Positions 1 through 11,085 are shown, numbered from the stretch's first letter. The stretch: DNA of 64,000 nt from Erinaceus europaeus (GCF_950295315.1 NC_080185.1:45489237-45553236), one strand, 5' to 3'. Notes: a model not told the origin generated them from the letters alone. Numbers and translations are program-made.

Positions 1-380
1 GGCATCATGTTAGCACATGTAATCTGGTGGTTGAAAAAGTTAACATATAGAGACAAACAAATTGTTGCCTAATCATGAACCTAAAGGCTGGAATAGTTCA
101 GATGAAGATTTGGGTGGTCTCTGTTTTGTAGATAGCTAGTAGGCCTATTTTAGTTATACTCCAAAGATCCCAGGACTATACTAGTTTTTTATGTTCCTTG
201 AGCCTGACATCTGACATGCAGGTAGATCTAAGTTATTGTCTGGGGAGATGATGTCATGGCTGGAAAAGGGACCAGAAAGCTGGGTCAGGGAAAAGAGTAG
301 CTCCCAAATATGGGAAAGGTGTATAAATATTGTTGACTGTAAACCCCATCAATTTGATCAAAAATTACTAAAAATTATAC
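1..380 (-). mobile_element. L1 3'UTR fragment, cut by the window edge
   Basis: The sequence matches, in the same order, the L1 3'UTR segment seen at 31980-32055 and 15140-15480 (shared landmarks: the 'aacatatagag' and 'acaaattgtt' words and the 'cccaaatatg' block). In those copies the L1 reads on the minus strand. It is diverged and non-coding, and its poly(A) end lies outside the window to the left. A 74-codon open frame inside it has no family resemblance and is taken as chance. Confidence 0.7.
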
Positions 381-540
381 AGGCAGAGAAGTTGAAAGGG
401 GAAGGGGGAGATAGGGAGGGAGGAAGGGAGTTATTTGAAGCCCTGCTTCTCCACTTGTGAAAGCTTGCCTCCTGTAGATGGGGACAAGGGTCTTACACCC
501 CTGTACTTGAGAATAGCAGGTGTGCAATCAATCAGATTTA
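381..540 (-). mobile_element. tSINE-A fragment, diverged
   Basis: Purine-rich stretch followed by the 'ctccacttgtgaaagcttgc' and 'gatggggacaaggg' landmarks, which are the reverse complement of the conserved core of the tRNA-derived SINE seen intact at 32454-32727. The ends are eroded, so the boundaries are approximate. Confidence 0.6.
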
Positions 541-556
541 TGATAAAAATTTACTT

Positions 557-683
557 CAGGGCCCTAGAGGTGTCACCTCTGGTTGAGCACATGCATTATC
601 ATACACAGTGACCTTCACTTTCTGGGGAAAATATCACAAATGGTGAAGGCAGTGTTGCTGGTATCTTCCTATCTATCTATCTA

Positions 684-731
<48 letters not shown>

Positions 732-792
732 ATATATTTGTCAATCTCTATCTCCCCTTTCTCTCAAGTTCTTGCTGCCTCATCTAGTTAAA
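557..792 (+). mobile_element. tSINE-A copy with internal (ATCT)n expansion
   Basis: The head carries the diagnostic 'ctctggttgagcacatgc' segment in forward orientation. The CT-rich part that follows is replaced at about 668-728 by a pure (ATCT)n tract. The microsatellite therefore seems to have grown from the pyrimidine-rich body of the SINE. Confidence 0.65.
668..728. repeat. (ATCT)n microsatellite
   Basis: About fifteen tandem ATCT units with one interruption, inside the SINE at 557-792. Confidence 0.95.
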
Positions 793-852
793 ATTAAAAA
801 AAAAGTTTTACTTCAGAACAGAAACTGCAGGCATATAATTATAAAGGAGAAG

Positions 853-992
853 GCCTTGTGGTCCAGGTGGTGGCACAGTGGATAAAGCATTAGTGTCTCA
901 AATTTGAGGTCCTGAGTTCAATCCCAGCAGCACATGTACCAGAATAATGTCTGGTTCTTTTTCTCTCTCCTCCTATCTTTCTTATATATAGA

Positions 993-1023
<31 letters not shown>

Positions 1024-1025
1024 AT
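853..1025 (+). mobile_element. tSINE-D copy with (ATAA)n tail
   Basis: A different tRNA-derived SINE. The 'ggtggcacagtggataaag' head resembles a tRNA A-box region and 'gagttcaatccc' resembles a B box. The CT-rich stretch and (ATAA)n tail at 991-1024 complete it. A reverse copy of the same family is at 56700-56853. Confidence 0.8.
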
Positions 1026-1936
1026 ATTCTTAAGAAGTGGGGTAGGGAGGTCTGAGACAAGGAGAACTACATCACAAAAATAATTACATCACAAAAGGAG
1101 ATCCTGAACCCTGGTCAAGTGGGCAAGAAAGATTAATAAGGGAATGAAGCTGCATGTCTACTATCTGAGGAAAAGATGGATTATAAATTATGTCTTGAGA
1201 ACCAGGCATGCAAGAACAAAAGAAGAGGACACCAGAATTTTTTTAATATAAAATGAAGCAAGTAAGGTAGCCTATACAATATATTAGTATAAGCACACCA
1301 TAAAAAGCCTCCCATAGCCCAGAGGTATATCTAGTGAATCCCAGATCCTATAATGTCTGTTTTTCCAGAATAAATGAAATATTTGGAGACACCATTAACT
1401 TCCAATATTTATTTATGGTTTTTGTTCTGATTGTGATCTATTTCTTTCCCTTGGGATTTACTTTTCCATAAATAAATGTTCCATTTGGCAAAGACATTCA
1501 TAAAATTTGTAGAGAATATAGTATAAGAGCTTATAACTAGGACTTAAGGATTGTCTGGCTGTATTTTGTTGAGTTTACAGGTTATTTTTCTATGCTTTAA
1601 CTGACTGATCAGGGGAGTGATGTGATACAGCTACTACTCCATAGCCACAACTCTGGAAATCTCTTTAACTAGTAAATGTTAACTAAAGGTCCTTTCCTAA
1701 AGACAAAAGTTTAAAGGTTAAACTGTTATTCCTTTTTAGACCTAATAAATGTACATGAAACCACACCTTTTTAAAACAATATACTATACACAAAGCAAAG
1801 TTTTTAACTTTAACGGACATAGTTAACTAGTATTCTAGAATTTCTCAACATTACTTTTTATCTCTTCTTGCTCAGTTACACCATTTTTTTCCTTATCAGT
1901 ATTGTAACGAAAAAATATTGAATGAGACTACATTTT
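1026..1936. other. Unannotated AT-rich DNA
   Basis: No open reading frame with coding character, no recognisable repeat family and no RNA gene was seen in this stretch. It may be unique or very old repeat DNA. Confidence 0.5.
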
Positions 1937-2172
1937 TGAGGACCTCCTGCTCCTCCTCCCTCCTCCCCCTCTTCTTCTCCTTTTTATTTATAGCTAGGGT
2001 ATCATCACTTAAGGTTAAATATTTCAGAAAGAAGACTCAGAAAGAAGTAGAGATAGAGACAATGAAACACTGAAGCTTCCCCTAGTTCTATAGACTTCCA
2101 GTAGTATACTTGGATCACACACATGTCAAAATAGGAAATCTCCCAGGTGAGCTATCTCATAGACCCCTGAGT
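1937..2172 (-). mobile_element. Old diverged SINE, probable
   Basis: A CT-rich run, then 'agaagtagagatagagaca', 'gaagcttcccctagt' and a closing 'cccaggtgagctatctca' segment follow the order of a minus-strand tSINE-A, but with heavy divergence. The assignment is tentative. Confidence 0.45.
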
Positions 2173-2639
2173 ACTTTTTTTTTAATGAATTTTTTGTCTT
2201 GTGCTGAGATTTGGGGTTTTACTGAAGTAATGATTTAAATATAAGCTGCTTTTCACTAATGGTCATTCAGCATTCAGCTTCAGCTTAGCTATTTCTTACT
2301 TTTACACCTGGGTGAAGTGTTCTACTGATATTCTTCCCACATAACCTTAACATTTAAACCTCATGTAGCACCTGACACATTTGGACATGGTTTTTCTATT
2401 TCTGTTTCTCATAGGAAACAAGTCCTATGAGGGTCTATGAATGGCAATATATTTGCTTCACTCACTATTATATTCCAAGATAGGGACTGCCACATTGTAG
2501 ATACCGTGCACAGAATCATTAAGTTAATAAATAAATGAGTGATTGCTTTTGTTGAATTCACAACACATGAACATATGCCAAGATATATAATCTTTAGTTC
2601 ATGGGTTACAGTTCCAGTATTGTCATGACCTTGCAAATT
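2173..2639. other. Unannotated AT-rich DNA
   Basis: No gene or clear repeat was seen. The part near 2500-2560 ('ttaataaataaatgagtgatt') faintly recalls the end of ancient MIR/L2 elements but is too short to call. Confidence 0.4.
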
Positions 2640-2790
2640 CATTCAACCAACAAATAATAAATGAGTTCACAATGTAGGTAAAGCACCATTCAAAGTGCTG
2701 AGGACATAGCAGTGAACAAAATGGACAAAGTCAATGACTTACGTCACCTATATTTTATTGGAGACGGGTGGCCATAAGCATGGAGACATA
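2640..2790 (+). mobile_element. L2-like relic
   Basis: The 'attcaaccaacaaataataa' run followed by 'gtgctgaggacatagcagtg' and 'aacaaaatggacaaagtca' follows the well-known layout of the L2 LINE 3' region in mammals. It is short and diverged. Confidence 0.6.
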
Positions 2791-3685
2791 TTTGCTAGTG
2801 AAACATCTTGATTACTGGTATAAAAGCTGGTTTTGATAATTCAAGACTTCAGAATTTCAGCATTAACCTCAACCATCTCTAGGAAACGTGATGGATATGA
2901 GCAAATAAATATATAAATAAATCTATACTATGCTCATTCAACCTTTGCATATTTTTCAGTAGTTTCCTATTGCTATGTTAACTATTCGTCATTAAATGCC
3001 AGATCTTCTAAAATATTCAGATAAGTGATGTTCTTCTTAAATAGTATAGCAAAGGGGAAAAGAAAAAAAAAAGCACTGTGATGAACTTTGAATGAACCAG
3101 GTTCTAGAAAAAGGTTTTCCATTGATTTATTTTATCATGTAAAGCAAATTCTTTCTCCTATCTGGGCATTAGTTTTTCCATGAGAGAATTAATTTCAATC
3201 GATATTTCCTAAATGTCAATCACTTTTATATTATCACCGATTTGTTTTTACCATGTTTGTATACCACCTGCTATTATTTACCTGTTAAATTTCTTAAATG
3301 AAAACATGCCTCTTTTGTGTAAGCTTTGTCACTAATAGCAAATAATACTGGTTAAATCATGGGTGTGATATATTAGTTATAGCATTTCCTAATGAATCTT
3401 ACTAAATTAAAAACTATGAAAATGCAACCTAAGTGCATTCCACAAGCCATAGGTGGTATTTATATTTCATTCAGAAGCCTTGAAATTGGTGATTTTCAAG
3501 CCTTTGAATTTTAAATATTATTATTTTATGAGGTTCTTCTGTCTGATCATTTTATCTCAAAAGCCTCCGAATATTTTCCTCTTTCAAAAATGTAGACACT
3601 TACATGTAAATACTAAATATATAAGAGAATGCTTTAATATTTGAAAATGAGTATAACCTGTGATTTGCTTGAAGATCTCTCTTTT
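2791..3685. other. Unannotated AT-rich DNA
   Basis: No supported gene. Around 3130-3190 a 'ctatctgggcattagttttt' segment weakly recalls the core of a MIR SINE. The 63-codon open frame near 3453-3644 has no coding signature. Confidence 0.4.
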
Positions 3686-3689
3686 TAAA

Positions 3690-3846
3690 TTTTTAATTTA
3701 ATTTAATTTAAATTTTTATTCCTAGAACATTGTTCAGCTCTGGTTTAGGGTGGTACAGGGAATTGAAGCTGGGACTTTGGAGCCTCAAGCATGAGAGTCT
3801 GTTTTCATAACCATTATGCTATTTACTCTGCCACAAAACTTCCCTA
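3690..3846 (-). mobile_element. tSINE-C copy
   Basis: Contains, in reverse orientation, the landmark 'catgagagtctgttttcata' (forward form at 4603-4735) and the 'ttcagctctggtttagg' segment. This tRNA-derived family recurs at 33910-34035 and 59020-59160. The (TATC)n tract abuts one end. Confidence 0.7.
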
Positions 3847-3847
3847 T

Positions 3848-3912
3848 ATATCTATCTATCATCTGTCTATCTATCTATCTATCTATCTATCATCTATCAT
3901 CTATCTATCTAT
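3848..3912. repeat. (TATC)n microsatellite, interrupted
   Basis: TATC units with two 'catc' interruptions, adjacent to the SINE at 3690-3846. Confidence 0.9.
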
Positions 3913-3992
3913 TCTCTTTCTCTCTCTTGGAATATTTGCCAGGGTAAGTTTTTAGTTTTTTTTTCTTCTGAAACATTTGTAAACTTATTTTA

Positions 3993-4195
3993 TGGGGCCA
4001 GGTGGTGGCACACCTGGTTAAGTGCACAGATTACAGTGCACAAAGGCCAGGGTTCAAGCCCCGCAGGGGGGGAAGCTTCACAAGTGTTAAAGTAAAGTTG
4101 CAGGTGTCACTATGTCTCTCTCCCTTCCTATACCCCCACCCCTCTCAATTTATCTCTGTTTCTATCTGATAATAAATAAATTAAATAAAAAACAT
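3993..4195 (+). mobile_element. tSINE-A copy
   Basis: Nearly complete: head 'ccaggtggtggcacacctgg', a 'gggttcaagcccc' B-box-like motif typical of RNA polymerase III promoters, the 'gcaggggggg' core, CT-rich body and an 'aataaataaattaaataaa' tail. It is one of the better preserved copies in the window. Confidence 0.9.
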
Positions 4196-4428
4196 TAAAA
4201 ATCTTATTTTATGCAGGGAATGACATTTTACTTCAGCTTATCTGTGTCTCTTTATTTAAAGTATATCTCTTATAGATAGCATCTAGTTAGATATGTGGGT
4301 GTTTGTTTGTTTGGGGGGTTATTTGTGTATGTTTTTATTCCAGTCTGAAAAATCTCTGTATTTTATGTGAAATGCTTAATTTGTGTTTAAATTACTTCTT
4401 GATGCAGTTAAAGTCCACCATCATTTTT

Positions 4429-4448
4429 TGTGTGTGTGTGTGTGTGTG
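4429..4448. repeat. (TG)n microsatellite
   Basis: Ten tandem TG dinucleotides. Confidence 0.95.
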
Positions 4449-4544
4449 GTGCGTGCGCATGCTTGCACCTACCTGTTTGTCAATTGCTACAGAGCTTACA
4501 ACATGTAATTTTAATTTACTAAATATATTTATTTTACTGAATTT

Positions 4545-4735
4545 TATTTTTTATTGCTACCAGAATTATTGCTGGAGATCAGTGCTAGCAACAAATACAC
4601 CACTCTTAGGGCAGAGGGTAGATAGTATAATGGTTATGCAAACAGACTCTCATGTCTGAAGCTCTAAAGTCCCAAATTCAATCTCCTGCACCACCATAAG
4701 CCAAAGCCAAACAGTGTTCTGGTAAAAAAATAATC
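4545..4735 (+). mobile_element. tSINE-C copy, mosaic
   Basis: Forward orientation copy with 'gtagatagtataatggtta' (tRNA-like head) and 'gcaaacagactctcatgtct'. It is followed by 'aatccactgctcctgggat', a piece otherwise found inside tSINE-B, so the region is a mosaic of SINE parts. Confidence 0.6.
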
Positions 4736-4796
4736 CACTGCTCCTGGGATCTATTTTCTTCTTTGTGCTCATCTCTGTCTCTGTTACCTCCACCTC

Positions 4797-4905
4797 TTTC
4801 CTCCCTCCCTCCCTTCTTTCCTTCCTTCCTTCCTTCCTTCCTTCCTTCCATTTCTTCCTTCCTTCCTTCCTTCCTTCATTTCTTCCTTCCTTCCTTCCTA
4901 CTTAA
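4797..4905. repeat. (TTCC)n microsatellite
   Basis: A long pyrimidine tract dominated by TTCC units with 'catttct' interruptions. It sits between two SINE pieces and probably grew from their CT-rich ends. Confidence 0.95.
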
Positions 4906-5092
4906 TTTGGTAGGACAGAAAGAAATTGAGAGGAGACAGAGAGATAGAAACAGGTAGATAAATAGATAGACATTTGCAGAGCTGTTTAACTGCTCATGAA
5001 GCTTCCCCCCTGCAGGTGGGGACCGGGGATTTGATCCCAAGTCCTTGCACAAGTAAATTGTGTTCTGAATAGAGTGTGCCACTGCCCAACAC
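4906..5092 (-). mobile_element. tSINE-A copy
   Basis: Reverse orientation: 'ggtaggacagaaagaaattg' through 'catgaagcttcccccctgca' and 'gtggggaccggggatttgat' to the 'gtgtgccactgccca' end. This is the standard minus-strand order of tSINE-A. Confidence 0.85.
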
Positions 5093-5462
5093 TTACTCCA
5101 GCAAATATTTTCTCTCTTTGAAGAAATGCTTCTTGTTGTGGCGGGGATCATCAGTTCTCTTAATTAGCCAGAAATGCAGCCCCACCCAAAAGTGAAGGTC
5201 CAGAGAGTACAACACTCCCATAAACAAGGCAAAAATGAAAACAGAATTGTGACACTTGACAAACAGATTAATGATAACTATGTGGAAATTGTGTTTCTTT
5301 ATTTTTGTATGTTGTAGAATCTTAGCTCTCCAAGGGTTAATACTGCTTTCACCGGGCTTAGTCTAAATAATAAGTACTCTGAACAGAAGTAAAAGTATAT
5401 AGCAATGATACATAGATGATAGAGGGAGAGCTGCAAGTTATTGCGAAGAGAAGAATGGAGGG
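5093..5462. other. Unannotated DNA
   Basis: No supported gene or repeat was seen. Confidence 0.4.
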
Positions 5463-5762
5463 TTTTTAAATATTTATTTATTTATTTTCCCTTTTGTTGC
5501 CCTTGTTGGTTTTCATTGTTGTAATTATTATTGTTGTTGCTCTTGATGTTGTCATTGTTGGATAGGACACAGAAAAATGGAGAGAGGAGGGGAAGACAGA
5601 GAGGAGGAGAGAAAGACAGACACGTGCAGACTTGCTTAACCTCCTGTGAAGAAACTCCCCTGCAGGTGGGGAACCGGGGGCTTGAACTGGGATCCTTACC
5701 CTGGTCCTTGTGCTTAGTGCCACCTGTGCTTAAACCACTGCACTACTGCTCGACTCCCACAG
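5463..5762 (-). mobile_element. tSINE-B copy, full length
   Basis: T-rich left end, 'cccttttgttgcccttgttg', a GTT-rich stretch, 'ggataggacacagaaaaatg', then 'ctcccctgcaggtggggaac' and 'gcttgaactgggatcctta', ending 'ctgctcgactccca'. In forward sense this is a tRNA-derived head, core and CAA-rich 3' part. The same long layout recurs about ten times in the window. Confidence 0.9.
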
Positions 5763-5929
5763 AATGAAGGTTTGAATGTTGATGGGAAGTTCTTGGAAGA
5801 GAGACATGATAAAATAAGGTGATACATAAGCTTATGCAGAAATAGAAACAAAGCTATCTTTTCCCCCGTCACTTGCATTCATTCTATTTCATTAAAAAAT
5901 ACTACTTATTAAACAATTTGTTCTGCTTT

Positions 5930-6305
5930 ATATCTTAATGTTTTTCAACCACCAAGCAGTAGATGCTACCATGATGCCAATGTGAATTCCCTGGGCAGAC
6001 AACCTCACCGATGTGTGCTGGAACCTGCCTCTCCATAGCCCTACCCTACTATGGAAAGACAGAAACAGGCTAGGAGTATGGATCCACCTACCAATGCCCA
6101 TGTCCAGTGAAGAAGCCAGACCTCTGCATCCCATAATGATCCTGGGCTCATGCTTCCAAAGGGATAAAGAATAAGGATGCTTCCAATGGAGGGGATGGGG
6201 TACAGAATGATGGTGGTTGGAATTGTGTGGAATTGTACCCCTCTTACACAATGGACTTGTTGATCATAATCCAATTAATTTTTTTCTATTTAATAAATAG
6301 AAAAA
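5930..6305 (+). mobile_element. L1 3'UTR terminal fragment
   Basis: This is the reverse complement of the terminal 3'UTR seen in the minus-strand L1s at 6870 and 20517: 'ccaccaagcagtagatgcta' at the start, 'ggaattgtgtggaattgtac' near the end, then a short A/T tail. It is a 5'-truncated insertion that kept only the 3' end. Confidence 0.8.
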
Positions 6306-6599
6306 TGCTATTTAATGCCTGATATTGAAATAAAAGTGGTAATGTTTGATAGTTGCCATTTGAATGTAGTCCTAAGTAAAATGTTGCAGATTCCTTTGCT
6401 AGAACTATGCTGTCAGTGTTAGAGACGGCAAACAGATACGATTTTCTGAAAGGCTGAATTATATGGGCAATGTCCCACGAATCAGAATTGATCCTATCAT
6501 GCAAATCACTGATTTTTCTATTTGAATACCTCACTTCTCCACAAGAGTAATTCTGGAAGACTAAGTAGATATCATGTCCTTTACTATTATTTTGTATTT

Positions 6600-6806
6600 A
6601 AGTTTAAAATTTTTTTATATTTATTTATTTTAGATAGAGACAGAATTTGAGAGACTAGAGGGAGATAAAGATGGAGAGAGGAAGAGAGACACCTGAAGCA
6701 TTGCCTCACCACTTAGGAAGCTTCCCCTGCAGGCAGGGACCAAGGGTTGAACCCAGGTTCTTGTGCATTGTAGTATGTGCACTCAGCCAGGTGTACCACC
6801 ACATGG
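6600..6806 (-). mobile_element. tSINE-A copy
   Basis: Reverse orientation with 'tagatagagacagaatttga', 'gaagcttcccctgcaggcag' and 'gttgaacccaggttcttg' landmarks, ending in 'tgtaccacca'. The left end is an A/T tail. Confidence 0.85.
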
Positions 6807-6869
6807 TCGGGCGGTAGTGCAGTGGGTTAAGCGCACATGGTGCAAAACACAAGGACCGGCATAAGGATT
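6807..6869 (+). mobile_element. tSINE-B head, truncated
   Basis: Only the tRNA-like head is present ('gcagtgggttaagcgcacat' to 'aaggaccggcataaggatt'). It stops exactly where the next L1 begins, and the missing remainder is not found at the other side of that L1. Confidence 0.8.
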
Positions 6870-8371
6870 CATTTTTATTTTATTTTATTTTATTTATATT
6901 ATTTTATTTTATTTAAGAAAGGATAAATTAACAAAACCATAGGGTAGGAGGGGTACAACTCCACACAATTCCCACCACCCAATCTCCATATCCCACCCCC
7001 TCCCCTGATAGCTTTCCCATTCTCTATCCCTCTGGGAGCATGGACCCAGGGTCTTTGTGGGTTGCAGAAGGTGGAAGGTCTGACTTCTGTAATTGCTTCC
7101 CCGCTGAACATGGGCGTTGACTGGTCGGTCCATACTCCCAGCCTGCCTCTCTCTTTCCCTAGTAGGGTGGGTCTCTGGGGAAGCTGAGCTCCAGGACACA
7201 CTGGTGGGGTCTTCAGTCCAGGGAAACCTGATGACACCTGGAACCTGGTGACTGAAAAGAGAGTTAACATACAAAGCCAAACAAATTGTTGAGCAATCAT
7301 GGACCCAAAGCTTGGAATAGTGGAGAGGAAGTGTTAGGGGGATACTCACTGCATACTCTAGTGTACTTCTGCTTTCAGGTATATATTTTGCAGTAGTTTA
7401 TGGATACGTGTGAACATATGCTCTCTCTCATAGAAACTGGTGTATATCTAGGTTTTGGGACTTTGTTAGAAAGTGAACCACCTGAGATGGAATTAGAGTA
7501 TACTATGAAAGGAAAGGTCTCACCCGAGTAATGAAGTTGAAGGGTTGTCACTACACACATGAAGTCTCTGGACACAGTCTGAAATGAAGCATGTTGAGGT
7601 GGCGATCCTTGCGTTGATTAGGTTGCGATCTGCAGATGCAGTGTTATTTGATATGGATTGGGAGAGGCATACGGGAAAGTGGGCCCTATCCAAGGGTTCC
7701 AGGACTGGGGAAAGTAGAGGCTCTATAGTGGAGATGTGAGGTTCCTGCTGTCTTAGGGTTCCAAAAGACAATCGATAGTTAATGTTATCACATTATTTGG
7801 TAATTGGGTTAACTTTGAAAAGTTCTTTTGTTAGGGTTTGCTGTAAAGTATCCAGTATCTTGTATATAGCTGTGCTATTGGTTGCTTCTGATCTACTTGG
7901 TCTAGGTTTTGAGAGAGTCTGCATATCAAATACACAGCCTATATATTAAAAAGACTAAGTCTCTGTTTTAAAAAACTTCGAGACATACAATTAATTTTCC
8001 CCCTCTCATATTAATTAACTTGTGATTTATATGACTACATTTTACTAGGAGTGTACATAAACACCATTCCTACCACCAAAAGACTGTGACCCATCCCTCC
8101 CACCCACTCCCACCCCCCACTGGCCCAGGAAGCTGCATGTCTACTCCTCACCACAGGCTTTTTATTTTGGTGCCCTACTTACAATTTGCTCAGGTCCCGC
8201 TTTTAGTTTCCCTTTCAGATCTTCTTACTCAACTTCTTTTGATGAGTGGGATCATCCCATATTCATCTTTATCTTTCTGACTTAGCTCACTTAACATAAT
8301 TCCTTCTAGCTCTGTCAAGATGGGTCAGCAAAGGTGTGTTCATTGTTCTTGATAGCTGCATAGTATTCCAT

Positions 8372-8408
<37 letters not shown>

Positions 8409-8457
8409 CATATATATATATATATATATATAATATATATGATATATATATATATAT

Positions 8458-8508
<51 letters not shown>
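8372..8508. repeat. (TG)n/(TA)n microsatellite inside L1
   Basis: About 137 bp of nearly pure alternating TA (with a short TG start and a few 'tca' interruptions). In the related L1 the same position (22028-22040) is only a short 'gtgtatatatacc', so the tract grew from an L1-internal seed. Confidence 0.95.
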
Positions 8509-8511
<3 letters not shown>

Positions 8512-9292
8512 AGCTTTCTCAGCCACTCATCTGTTTTTGGGCACCTGGGTTGCTTCCAGGTTTTAGCTATTATGAATTGTGCTGCTATGAACATAGGAGT
8601 ACACACCTATTTTTGATTGGGTGTTATGGAGTCCTTGGGGTATAATCCCACGAGAGGAATTACTGGATCATATGGAAGGTCCATGTATAGCCTTCTGAGA
8701 GTTTTCCAGACTGCTCTCCACAGAGGCTGTACCAATTTACATTCCCATCAGCAATGCAAGAGGGTTCCTCTGTCCCCACAACCTCTCCATAATTTGTTGC
8801 TGCTATCCTTTTTGATGTATGCCATTCTTACAGGAGTGAGGTGGTATCTTAGTGTTGTCTTAATTTGAATTTCTCTGACAATCAGTGACCTAGAGCAGTT
8901 TTTCATGTGTTTGTTAGCCTTTTGGATCTCCTCTGAGGTGAATGTTTTGTTCATATCCTCTGCCCATTTATGGATGGGGTCATTTGCTTTTTTGGTGCTA
9001 AGTTTGCTGAGCTCTTTATATATTTTGGTGATTAGTTTCTTGTCTAATGTATGGCATCATACATCCTATTCTGTGAGGAGTCTCTTTGTTTGTTTAATCG
9101 TTTAATAGTATCTTTGGATGTGCAGAAGCTTTTCAATTTGATGTAGTCCCATGGGTTTGTTTCTGCTTTAGTCTTCCTTGCAATTGGGTTTGATTCATCA
9201 AAGATGTCCTTGAGGTGTAGGTGGGAAAGTGTTTTACCAATGTTTTCCTCTAAGTATTTGATTGTTTCTGGTCTGACATCCAGGTCTTTGAA

Positions 9293-10168
9293 TCATTTGG
9301 AGTTGATTTTTGTTTCTGGTGAGATAAAGTGGTTCCATTTCATTCTTCTGCATGTTATAACCCAGTTTTCCCAGCACCATTTATTGAAGAGACCTTCCTT
9401 TTCCCATTTAATCCTTTGGGCCCCCTTATCAAAAAATAGATATCCATAGGTGTGGGGATTTGTTTCTGGGCTTTCAATTCTGTTCCACTGGTCTGTGTGC
9501 CTATTTTTGTTCCAGTACCATGCTGTTTTGATGATGATGGCTTTATAATATAGTTTAAGGTCTGGGAGTGTGATGCCTCCATTTCTGTTTCTTTTCCTCA
9601 AAATGGTTTTGGCAATTCTAGGTGTTTTCAGGTTCCAGATAAATGATTGTAGTGTTTGTTCTATTCTCTTAAAGAAGCTTGGTGGAACTTTGATGGGTAT
9701 TGCATTAAATTTGTATATGGCTCTGGGGAGAATATTCATTTTGATGATATTTATTCTTCCAATCCGTGAGCATGGGATATCTTTCCATTTCTTGGTATCA
9801 GTTTCTATTTCTTTGAGTAGCGATTCATAGTTTTCTGCATAAAAGTCTTTCACTTCTTTGGTCAACTTTATTCCTAGGTATTTGATTGATTTTCCTGAAA
9901 CAGTAAATGGGAGTGATTTCTGGATGTCTTTTTCTTCAGATTTAGTGTTTTCATAAAGAAATGCCACTGATTTTTGAACATTGATTTTGTAGCCTGATAC
10001 CTTGCTATATTTCCTAATAACTTCCAGTAGTTTTCTGCTGGATTTTTTAGGTTTTTCAATGTATACTATCATATCATCTGCAAATAGTGAGAGCTTGACT
10101 TCTTCCCTTCCGATCTGTATTCCTTTGATTTCTTTCTCTTGCCTGATTGCTATGGCAAGAACTTCCAA
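9293..10168 (-). pseudogene. L1 ORF2 fragment (reverse transcriptase end and thumb region)
   Basis: A 291-codon open frame on the minus strand that starts in the reverse transcriptase domain and includes the catalytic block 'LFADDMIVY', the YxDD-type motif of LINE polymerases in which the two aspartates bind metal. It continues through the thumb-like region ('[16 protein letters not shown]' and 'NPHTYG') and then loses the frame, so it encodes no complete protein. The 5' part, including the endonuclease domain and ORF1, was never inserted or has been lost. The close match to the frame at 21883-25704 shows it is the same L1 family. Confidence 0.9.
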
Positions 10169-10209
10169 TACTATGTTGAAGAGTAACGGTGACAGTGGAC
10201 AGAAGGATT

Positions 10210-10289
10210 AAGATTTTAAAAAGAAATTAAAACTTTAAAATTCATAAGAAATCAAATGACATGAAAGCACTAATTTGAAGGAATATAAG
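10210..10289. other. Short unannotated spacer
   Basis: A/T-rich sequence between two L1 pieces; nothing recognised. Confidence 0.4.
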
Positions 10290-10745
10290 CATTCCTGTCT
10301 TTACAATTGTATTATGTACAATGACTTAGATATGGAATCAACATAAATGGCCACTGACAAATTACTTGATAAAGAAACTATGGAGCGTATGTTCAATGGA
10401 ATATAGCTCTGCAGTGAAAAAATGATGCTATGTCTTTTGTGACAAAAATGGATGAAACTGTGGGTGATTGTACTTAGAGAACTAAGAAAAGAAGTGAAAG
10501 ATAGCTACCAGATCCATTCACTCATATGTAGAATATTGGAAATTAAAACACATCAATTGAAAGAATAAAGTAATCCAACCGTCTCTAAGATTTTGGAGTA
10601 TTATGGTGAGTGTCATGTGGGGGGGGCATGGAACTTTGCTAGTGGGTATGATGTATAATAATATATTCATAATCTTATAATCCTGTAAATTGTTATTAAG
10701 TCACTTATAAAAAATAAAAATAAATACAATTAAAAATAAAAAACA
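10290..10745 (+). mobile_element. Older L1 3' end fragment
   Basis: Plus strand. The order 'tatggaatcaacataaatgg', 'caatggaatatagctctgca', 'gaagtgaaagatagctacca' and an A-rich terminus near 10720-10745 is that of an older L1 ORF2 end and 3'UTR. It is clearly more diverged than the young L1 copies. Confidence 0.75.
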
Positions 10746-11085
10746 GAAAAGAAGTTATGGGTATATATTCAATGGAATACTACTCTATAATTAAAAATGT
10801 AATAGTGGAGCTGGCAAAATGCTCACATGACTAGAGCTGCTTTGTCACATGCACAACTAAAGTTCAAACCCAGCTCCCACTCCAATAAAGGAAACTTTGG
10901 TGCTGTGTTATCTTTCCCTCTCCCTACTCCTCTTTGATTCTATACAAAAAGTGATATTCTATCATTCTGGACAGAGTGGATAGAACCGCAGATGCATATG
11001 CTTAGCAAAATTAATCGTAAAAAACTAACTTTTTGATGGACTTTCTTATATGTCGAATACAGATAAAATACGTGAATTGAAAACA
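10746..11085 (+). mobile_element. Old L1 piece split by a SINE
   Basis: Starts with 'gtatatattcaatggaatac' and resumes after the SINE with 'ctggacagagtggatagaac' and 'ctttcttatatgtcgaatac'. This is the ORF2-end and 3'UTR order of an old L1 on the plus strand. Confidence 0.6.
10802..10945 (+). mobile_element. Diverged tRNA-derived SINE
   Basis: 'ggagctggcaaaatgctcac', 'ttcaaacccagctcccactc' (eroded B box) and a CT-rich 3' stretch. It lies inside the old L1 piece at 10746-11085. Confidence 0.55.

Larger units (their letters stand above)
6870..10202 (-). mobile_element. L1 element, 5'-truncated (3'UTR plus C-terminal half of ORF2)
   Basis: Minus-strand L1. From its poly(A) end at about 6870 it runs through a 3'UTR of roughly 1.4 kb, then the ORF2 C-terminal and reverse transcriptase regions, and stops inside the polymerase domain near 10202. 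Nucleotide identity to the full-length copy at 20517-27990 is obviously high across the whole overlap. A 7-bp 'aaggatt' lies on both sides (6863-6869 and 10203-10209) and may be the target duplication. The 3'UTR holds a C-rich plus strand near 8090-8130, G-rich on the L1 sense strand. Confidence 0.95.

Noticed and set aside
668..728. Regular short repeats that could suggest a CRISPR or other array (also 3848, 4797, 33636, 63321)
   Set aside because: They are tetranucleotide microsatellites without spacers, in a mammalian genome.
6899..7349. Overlapping 133- and 146-codon minus-strand frames, repeated at 20547-21000
   Set aside because: Both lie in the L1 3'UTR and recur only because the 3'UTR is repeated. 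They overlap in two frames and have no known product.
8287..8645. Frames rich in tyrosine and isoleucine
   Set aside because: Translations of the (TA)n microsatellite.
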